Assembly: GCF_014203325.1 (NCBI RefSeq)
Contig: NZ_JACHIV010000001.1
Location: 4,465,501-4,529,500 of the forward strand
Length of the DNA stretch: 64,000 nucleotides
Reading direction: 5' to 3'
DNA from: Saccharopolyspora gloriosae
GTDB taxonomy: Bacteria > Actinomycetota > Actinomycetes > Mycobacteriales > Pseudonocardiaceae
Shown: positions 58,806 to 64,000 of the stretch, piece after piece
Layout of the letters: every line of letters starts with the position of its first letter
Numbering within the stretch: the stretch's first letter is position 1
Translations under genes and position numbers: made by a program
The notes under the pieces: generated by a model
Seen by the model: the letters and a program-made list of their open reading frames with translations, nothing else
Told to the model about the DNA's origin: nothing
The model's database searches: none

Positions 58806-59509
58806 CCCGCCACCGCCGGTGCACCGGTCGCGATGAGGCCGTCGCGGATCTCCACGACACGGCTGCACCGGGCGGCCAGCTCGCGGTCGTGGGTGACCAC
58901 GACGACCGCGGCACCCGTTCGGCTCGCGCTGTCGGCCAGCGCGCGCATCGTCGCTTCGCCGGTGCGGGTGTCCAGCGCGCCGGTCGGCTCGTCGGCGAAG
59001 ATCACCTTCGGGTCGTGCGCCATCGCCCGCGCGATCGCCACCCGCTGGGCCTGGCCGCCGGAGAGCTGTCCGGGAAGCCGTTGCTCCATGCCGCCCAGGC
59101 CCAGCGCCGCCAGCCACTCGCGGGCGGTGCCGGTGGCGGTGCGCCGGTCGGTGCCGCCGAGCAGCAGGGGCAGCGCCACGTTCTCCTCCGCGGTCAGCTC
59201 GCCGACGAGCATGCCCTGCTGGAACACGAAGCCGAATTCGTGGCGCCGCAGCTCGCTGCGCTTGGTCTCGGAGAGCTGGTCGACGCGGCGCGCGCCGAAG
59301 ACGACCTCCCCGCGGTCCGGGCGCAGGATTCCGGCGAGCACGTGCAGCATCGTGGTCTTGCCGGAGCCGGACGGGCCCACGATCGCCAGCACCTCACCGG
59401 CTCGAACCTCGATGTCCGCGCCGCCCAGCGCCCAGTGCTCGCCGTACTGCTTCGCCAAGCCGTGGCCCGCCAGCACCGTCCGGCTCGCCGGTATGTGCCC
59501 CTGCTGCAT
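58802..59509 (-). CDS. ABC transporter ATP-binding protein (MacB/LolD type)
   Basis: A 235-residue ATPase. Walker A GPSGSGKTTMLHVLAGI, Q-loop GFVFQQGML, signature LSGGQAQRVAIARAMA, Walker B VIFADEPTGALD and the H-loop His in VVVTHDREL are complete. EFGFVFQQGMLVGELTAEENVALPLLLGG is the typical LolD/MacB consensus. It powers the permease encoded next, from which it is separated by a 4-base overlap. ATG 59509 has GAGGGG upstream. The pair forms a two-gene exporter-type operon with no obvious periplasmic partner or cargo gene. Confidence 0.95.
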   Translation of the reverse strand: MQQGHIPASRTVLAGHGLAKQYGEHWALGGADIEVRAGEVLAIVGPSGSGKTTMLHVLAGILRPDRGEVVFGARRVDQLSETKRSELRRHEFGFVFQQGMLVGELTAEENVALPLLLGGTDRRTATGTAREWLAALGLGGMEQRLPGQLSGGQAQRVAIARAMAHDPKVIFADEPTGALDTRTGEATMRALADSASRTGAAVVVVTHDRELAARCSRVVEIRDGLIATGAPAVAG

Positions 59510-59841
59510 GTCGTGTTCCCCTCGGTCCCGATGCGCGCCGTGCGGCGCAGGAAGTCGATCGGGGGAAACGTTCGCAGCGGAGGAGGAGCGCGCACCTCAT
59601 CCGACAGGCCGCGCGGGGTCGGCTGATCGGCCGGAGCTCCTGGTCCATCAGGCCAGGTGGAGCGTTCAACCATGCCGCTGCGACGGGGTTTCCGGCCGGC
59701 TGCCGGTGCGAACCCGAGCCGGGCCGGCGTCGCGCGGGCAGGCTCCGCGCGACCTCGCGGAACCCGTTTTCGGGGAAGTGCTCGGCCCCGGCCGGAACCC
59801 GTTGCGCCGCAACGATTCGAAGCGCACCGCCGGTGCCGGTG
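59510..59841. other. Intergenic region, nothing convincing
   Basis: The 332 bases between the start of the ABC ATPase gene and the end of the sugar porter gene hold only read-through frames. I see no tRNA-like fold, no repeat copy and no convincing palindrome. The promoter of the ABC operon probably lies in the left part. Confidence 0.4.
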
Positions 59842-61194
59842 CTACCCCGCCAGTTCGAGGTCTTCGAGGCTGCGGCGGGAGGTCTCCCGCACGCAGAAGT
59901 ACGTGAACACCAGTGCCAGCACGGCGAAACCGGCGAAGATGCCGAACACCGCGCCCGCGCCGAACACCAGCAGCACCGGGAAGAACTGGGACACCAGCAG
60001 GTTCGCCGTCCAGTTCACGAACGAACCGACGCCGACGCCCATCGTGCGCACCCGCAGCGGGAACTGCTCGGGCAGCAGCACCCACATCAGCGGTCCCCAG
60101 CTCAGCGAGAACGCGACCTTGAACACCGCCAGGCAGATCACCGCCCCCGCCGCACCGGCCACGCCCCCGAGCAGCTCACCGCCGAACAGCACCGCGAGCA
60201 CCGTCATGCTCAGCAGCATCGCGGTGCCACCGATCAGCAGCAGCCTCCGCCGCCCCACCGAATCCACGACGCGCGCGGTGACGAGGGTGGTGACGATGGA
60301 CAGCGCACCGAGCCCCACGCTGTTGAGCAGGGCGGCGCTGTCACCGAAACCGGCCGCCTGCAAGATCGTCGGCGCGTAGTAGACGATCGTGTTGATGCCG
60401 ATGAACTGCTGAAGCAGGGCGAGCCCCACAGCGATCAGCAGCGGGCGCCGCAGCGCGGGCGTCAGCAGTTCGCGCCACCGCGCGCGGTCACCGGCCGGTT
60501 CGGCTTCCTTCGTGCGCTGGATGTCGGCGAGCACCCCGTCGGCTTCCTCCTCGCCGACCTGCGTGCCGAGCACTCGCCGCGCCTCGTCGGGCCTGCCGTG
60601 GGCGACGAGCCAGCGCGGTGTCTCCGGCGAGCGGGACACCCCGATGAGCAGCAGCAACGACGGGATCAGCGCGATGCCGAGCATCCAGCGCCACGCGCCC
60701 CACGGCGACAGCAGCAGGCTCGTCAGGTAGGCGGCGAAGATGCCGATGGCGATCATGAGCTGGTTCAGCGTGGCGATGCCGCCGCGGTTGCGGGTGGGCG
60801 CCAGTTCCGAGAGGTAGGTCGGCACCACCACCGAGGCGATGCCGACGGCGAGACCACCGAGCACCCGCGCGGCGACCAGCGTCGCGACTCCCGGCGCGAC
60901 CGCCATCCCGATCGCGGAGAGCCCGAACACCGCCGCGGCCAGCTGCAGGATCGGCCGCCGCCCCCACCGCTCCGCCAGCGCGCCCGCCACCAGGCTGCCG
61001 AGGATGGCGCCGAACATCAGCGAGCTCACCACCAGGCCCTTCGTCCACGGCGTCAGCTGCAGCGCAGGGCCGATGAACAGCAGCGACCCCGCGGCGATGC
61101 CCTGGTCGTACCCGGCGAGGATGCCGCCGAAGGAGCCGAAGAAGAACACGGACCGCGCCGCGGCGGACGGACTCGACGATCGGGACTCGGACAT
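59842..61194 (-). CDS. MFS sugar porter (SP family)
   Basis: A 450-residue twelve-helix transporter of the sugar porter family. Signatures: GGILAGYDQGIAAGSLLF (helix 1), ALAERWGRRPILQLAA (the RxGRR loop 2-3 motif), SPETPRWLVAHGR (PESPRWL motif), LQQFIGINTIVYYAPTI (helix 7, sugar binding), DSVGRRRLLLIGG (second RxGRR), and LMWVLLPEQFPLRVR. It would take up a sugar or polyol with protons. ATG 61194 has GGAGAG upstream. It is divergent from a ROK regulator gene, with an inverted-repeat operator between, so substrate uptake is likely under ROK control. The sulfatase gene beyond suggests a sulfated sugar or its desulfated product, but this is inference. Confidence 0.93.
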   Translation of the reverse strand: MSESRSSSPSAAARSVFFFGSFGGILAGYDQGIAAGSLLFIGPALQLTPWTKGLVVSSLMFGAILGSLVAGALAERWGRRPILQLAAAVFGLSAIGMAVAPGVATLVAARVLGGLAVGIASVVVPTYLSELAPTRNRGGIATLNQLMIAIGIFAAYLTSLLLSPWGAWRWMLGIALIPSLLLLIGVSRSPETPRWLVAHGRPDEARRVLGTQVGEEEADGVLADIQRTKEAEPAGDRARWRELLTPALRRPLLIAVGLALLQQFIGINTIVYYAPTILQAAGFGDSAALLNSVGLGALSIVTTLVTARVVDSVGRRRLLLIGGTAMLLSMTVLAVLFGGELLGGVAGAAGAVICLAVFKVAFSLSWGPLMWVLLPEQFPLRVRTMGVGVGSFVNWTANLLVSQFFPVLLVFGAGAVFGIFAGFAVLALVFTYFCVRETSRRSLEDLELAG

Positions 61195-61314
61195 GTGGAG
61201 CTCTCCACTTCCGGTGGTGGCACGGCGCCGCGTGCGCAGCGGCCGTGATCAGTGCGATGGAGAGTGGCACCGGCGATGATTTGCGTCAACACTCCGTCAG
61301 AATGTGGACCGCTT

Positions 61315-61336
61315 TTTGACGAAGCACGTTCGTAAA
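61315..61336. promoter_or_regulatory. ROK operator between the MFS and ROK genes
   Basis: TTTGACGAA and TTCGTAAAC form an inverted repeat, perfect over ACGAA-N5-TTCGT (61319-61333), with a similar outer T/A run. It lies 32 bp before the ROK ATG in the divergent region. A ROK-type dimer would be expected to bind here. Confidence 0.55.
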
Positions 61337-61364
61337 CGGACGATCGGCGGGTTACGCTGCGGCC

Positions 61365-62582
61365 ATGACCGACCCCGCCCCGACCGCGCTGCACCGGTTG
61401 CGCCAGAGCAACGCCGAGCGCGTGCTCGGTTGCCTGCGCAGGCACGGCGAGTTGAGCCGCGCCGAGGTCGCCGAACACAGCGGGCTGTCCCGCACGACGC
61501 TCTCGACGATCCTCGGCGACCTGATCCGGCGCGGAGTGGTCGTGGAGACCGAGCTCCCGCCGTCGAACCGCCGCGGTCGCCCCACCGGCGGCCTGGCGCT
61601 CAACCCCGGCGCGGGCCAGTACCTCGGCCTTGAGCTGGGGCGCAACCGGATCAGGCTGGTGCTGGCCGACGCCGCGCACCGCGTGCAGGCCCGCGACGAC
61701 CTGTCCTACGGCTCGGCGCGCGGCGCGGCCGACCGGTTGGCGCTGGCCGAGCGCGCCGTGCGGGAGGCCGCCGACCGCCACGGCATCACGCTGGGCACGC
61801 TCGCCGGGATCGGCGTGGGCTCCACCGGCCCCGGTGAGCTGGTGCTCGCGCCCGCCGCCGGGCTGGCGGAACCCGACGGGCTGCGCGGGCGGGAGCTGAT
61901 CGCCGACCGGCTGGCCCGCGCGTTCGAGGTGCCGGTGGGCGTGGACAACAACACGCGGCTCACCGCCCTCGCCGAAGCCACCTGGGGCGCCGCCGCGGGG
62001 GCGTCCGACCTGCTCTACGCGCACTTCTCGCACGGCACCGGCGGTGGCCTGATCATCGGCGGGCAGCTGATCCGCGGCACCGGCGGGGTCGCCGCCGAAC
62101 TCGGGCACCTGTGCGTCGACGACACCGGCCCGGAGTGCTGGTGCGGCGGGCGCGGCTGCCTGGAGCGCTACGCCTCGGTGCCCGCGGTGCTGCGCGCGAC
62201 CGGGCACCGGCGCTGGGCGGTGCTGCGGGACGCGCTGGCCGGCGACGGCGCCGAATCCGAGGTGGTCCGCACGGCCGGGGAGCACGCCGGGGCGGCGCTG
62301 GCGGCGATGTGCACGGCGGTGAACGCGGGCCGGGTGGTGCTCGGCGGCGAGCTCGCCGAGCTGGGCGAACCGTTCCTGCGCCCGCTGCGCGAGTCGTTCG
62401 CGCGGCGCGCGATGCGGTCGCTGCGCGGCGGCGTCGAGTTCGGCACCGCGGGCACCGCACCGTGGGGCGGCGCGCTGGGCGGGCTGGCCCTCGCGCTGCA
62501 CGAATCTCCCCTGCTGGCCCGCTATCCGCTGCCGCAGCACCCCGAGCAGGCCGCCGCGCCGGACGCCGAATCCGGCCGTTGA
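61365..62582 (+). CDS. ROK-family transcriptional regulator
   Basis: A 405-residue repressor. The N-terminal winged helix (NAERVLGCLRRHGELSRAEVAEHSGLSRTTLSTILGDLI) is followed by a ROK sugar-kinase-like domain: GLELGRNRIRLVLAD (phosphate-binding strand), VGVDNNTRLTALAE, GTGGGLIIGGQLIRG and the zinc motif GHLCVDDTGPECWCGGRGCLE (CxCGxxGCxE type). Such proteins bind sugars or sugar phosphates and release DNA. The ATP site motifs look degenerate compared with true kinases. The gene is divergent from the MFS porter and 38 bp before the sulfatase, so it probably controls both. Confidence 0.93.
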   Translation: MTDPAPTALHRLRQSNAERVLGCLRRHGELSRAEVAEHSGLSRTTLSTILGDLIRRGVVVETELPPSNRRGRPTGGLALNPGAGQYLGLELGRNRIRLVLADAAHRVQARDDLSYGSARGAADRLALAERAVREAADRHGITLGTLAGIGVGSTGPGELVLAPAAGLAEPDGLRGRELIADRLARAFEVPVGVDNNTRLTALAEATWGAAAGASDLLYAHFSHGTGGGLIIGGQLIRGTGGVAAELGHLCVDDTGPECWCGGRGCLERYASVPAVLRATGHRRWAVLRDALAGDGAESEVVRTAGEHAGAALAAMCTAVNAGRVVLGGELAELGEPFLRPLRESFARRAMRSLRGGVEFGTAGTAPWGGALGGLALALHESPLLARYPLPQHPEQAAAPDAESGR

Positions 62583-62620
62583 CCCGACCCCGCCCGACGC
62601 TTCCCGCCGAGGAGATCTCC

Positions 62621-64000
62621 GTGCCGCGCAACATGCTCTTCCTGATGACCGACCAGCACCGGATCGACACGATCGGCTGCTACGGCGACCCGACCGCCGT
62701 GCGCACCCCGAACCTGGACGCGCTCGCCGCGGGCGGCACCCGCTTCGACAACTGCTTCACCCCCACCGCGATCTGCACGCCCGCCCGCGCGAGCCTGCTC
62801 ACCGGCTACGCGCCGTTCCGGCACAAGCTGCTGGCGAACTACGAGCGCAACGTGGGTTACCTGGAAGATCTGGCGCCCGATCAGTTCACCTTCGCGGAAT
62901 GCCTCGCCGAGCGCGGCTACAACCTGGGCCTGCTCGGCAAGTGGCACGGCGGGGTGCGGCGCAACGCGGCCGACTACGGATTCCAGGGGCCGGACCTGCC
63001 GGGCTGGCACAACCCCGTCGACCACCCGGATTACCTGGCGTACCTGGAGGAGCACGACCTCCCGCCGTACTCGATCCGGGACGAGGTGCGCGGCACCGCG
63101 CCGAACGGCAACCCCGGGAACCTGCTCGCCGCGCGGCTCGACCAGCCGGTGGAAGCGACGTTCGAGCACTACCTGACCACGCGCACCATCGAGATGCTGC
63201 ACCGCTTCGCCGCCGACGAGTCCACTTCGGACACACCGTTCTTCTTGGCGACGCACTACTTCGGCCCGCACCTGCCGTACCTGCTGCCGGATTCCTACTA
63301 CGACATGTACGACCCGGCGCAGATCGAACTGCCGCGCTCGATCCAGGAGACCTTCGAGGGCAAACCGCCGGTGCAGCGCAACTACAGCGCGCACTGGGCG
63401 TTCGACACCATGTCGCCGGAGGACAGCCGCAAGCTCATCGCCGTCTACCGGGGTTACGTGACGCTCATCGACGAGCAGATCGGCCGGTTGCGCGACGCCA
63501 TCGACGAGCTCGGGCTCAGCGACAGCACCTCGATCATGTTCACCGCCGACCACGGCGAGTTCACCGGCGCACACCGGCTGCACGACAAGGGACCGGCGAT
63601 GTACGACGACATCTACCGCATCCCCGGAATCGTGTCCGTGCCCGGCCAGTCCCCGCAGGTGCGGGACGAGTTCGTCAGCCTCACCGACTTCACCGCGACC
63701 ATCCTGGAACTGGCCGGGGAGGACGCCGCCCCCGCCGTGGACAGCCGGAGCCTGCTGCCGCTGGTGCGCGGCGAGCACCCCGAGTGGGCGCCGGACCTGG
63801 TCGCCGAGTACCACGGCCACCACTTCCCGTACCCGCAGCGGATGCTGCGCGACGCCCGCTACAAGCTGGTGATCAACCCCGAGTCGCACAACGAGCTCTA
63901 CGACCTGGAACTCGACCCCGACGAGCTGCACAACCGCTACGAGCAGCCCGAGGTCCGCGAGGTCCGCAACGCGATGCTGCGCCGCCTCTACACGCTGCTG
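62621..64000 (+). CDS. Type I sulfatase, N-terminal part (runs off the window)
   Basis: The first 460 residues of a sulfatase are visible; no stop occurs before the window ends. The start MLFLMTDQHRIDTIGCYGD holds the metal-binding Asp residues, CTPARASLLTG (Cys52) is the CxPxR site that a formylglycine-generating enzyme converts to formylglycine, LLGKWH supplies Lys and His, and FTADHGEFTGAHRLHDKG the later Asp-His pair. No signal peptide precedes it, so it should act in the cytosol. It resembles choline-sulfatase/arylsulfatase-type enzymes that hydrolyse sulfate esters. GTG 62621 has GGAG seven bases upstream. It follows the ROK gene in the same direction, 38 bp away. No formylglycine-generating-enzyme gene is in the window. 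Confidence 0.92.
   Translation, partial: MPRNMLFLMTDQHRIDTIGCYGDPTAVRTPNLDALAAGGTRFDNCFTPTAICTPARASLLTGYAPFRHKLLANYERNVGYLEDLAPDQFTFAECLAERGYNLGLLGKWHGGVRRNAADYGFQGPDLPGWHNPVDHPDYLAYLEEHDLPPYSIRDEVRGTAPNGNPGNLLAARLDQPVEATFEHYLTTRTIEMLHRFAADESTSDTPFFLATHYFGPHLPYLLPDSYYDMYDPAQIELPRSIQETFEGKPPVQRNYSAHWAFDTMSPEDSRKLIAVYRGYVTLIDEQIGRLRDAIDELGLSDSTSIMFTADHGEFTGAHRLHDKGPAMYDDIYRIPGIVSVPGQSPQVRDEFVSLTDFTATILELAGEDAAPAVDSRSLLPLVRGEHPEWAPDLVAEYHGHHFPYPQRMLRDARYKLVINPESHNELYDLELDPDELHNRYEQPEVREVRNAMLRRLYTLL

Overview
High-GC DNA with GTG starts, strong AGGAGG-type ribosome sites, a pdtaR-polA neighbourhood, an MCE-family protein and several P450 and TetR genes points to a soil-type actinomycete, most likely in the Pseudonocardiales (Saccharopolyspora-like). 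The genus is an inference from gene content; no rRNA is present. The window starts inside polA and ends inside a sulfatase gene.

Region by region: 1-2.7 kb is conserved chromosome (polA, a hotdog thioesterase, pdtaR). A tRNA-Leu(CAA) at 2.94 kb is followed by a wrecked tyrosine integrase, a low-GC Mrr-type nuclease and a tightly overlapping vWA / PP2C / kinase-OB-fold triad of the TerY-P type (to 9.2 kb); this looks like an old island. 9.4-13.6 kb holds a methyltransferase and secreted proteins: a chorismate mutase lipoprotein, a DUF4232-like protein, and a thaumatin-like plus GH128 glucanase pair. 13.8-17.5 kb has a GT-B-like protein convergent with an NB-ARC/TPR protein. 17.8-24.8 kb is metabolic: thiolase plus Mct-like CoA transferase, a Fur regulator with katG, and ilvA. 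25-32.2 kb carries two paralogous NACHT proteins with six-helix membrane tails flanking a P450 and a secreted esterase, then a solitary MCE protein.

33.9-46.4 kb is a lipid or hydrophobic-carbonyl catabolic block. It has an enoyl-CoA hydratase, two TetR regulators, and a leftward series of Baeyer-Villiger-type monooxygenase, PF10118 di-iron protein, 2Fe-2S reductase, SRPBCC protein, aldehyde dehydrogenase, SDR, acyl-CoA ligase and esterase, recalling the mycobacterial mymA cluster. 46.6-55 kb has a spermidine-synthase-like protein, small membrane or secreted proteins, a HAL/PAL-family lyase with an altered MIO triad, a second P450 with a TetR gene, and an NrtR-like Nudix regulator with paired operator-like palindromes. 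55-64 kb has a cupin divergent from a GlxA-type regulator, a MacB/FtsX-type ABC exporter, and an MFS sugar porter / ROK regulator / sulfatase unit.

The most notable unexplained structures are: (i) four copies of a long intergenic palindrome whose 17-bp outer stems differ between copies but stay complementary; (ii) a short RHIM-like N-terminal motif shared by all three STAND NTPases; (iii) a matched upstream element at equal distance from both NACHT genes; and (iv) the kinase/phosphatase triad next to an Mrr nuclease beside a tRNA gene.
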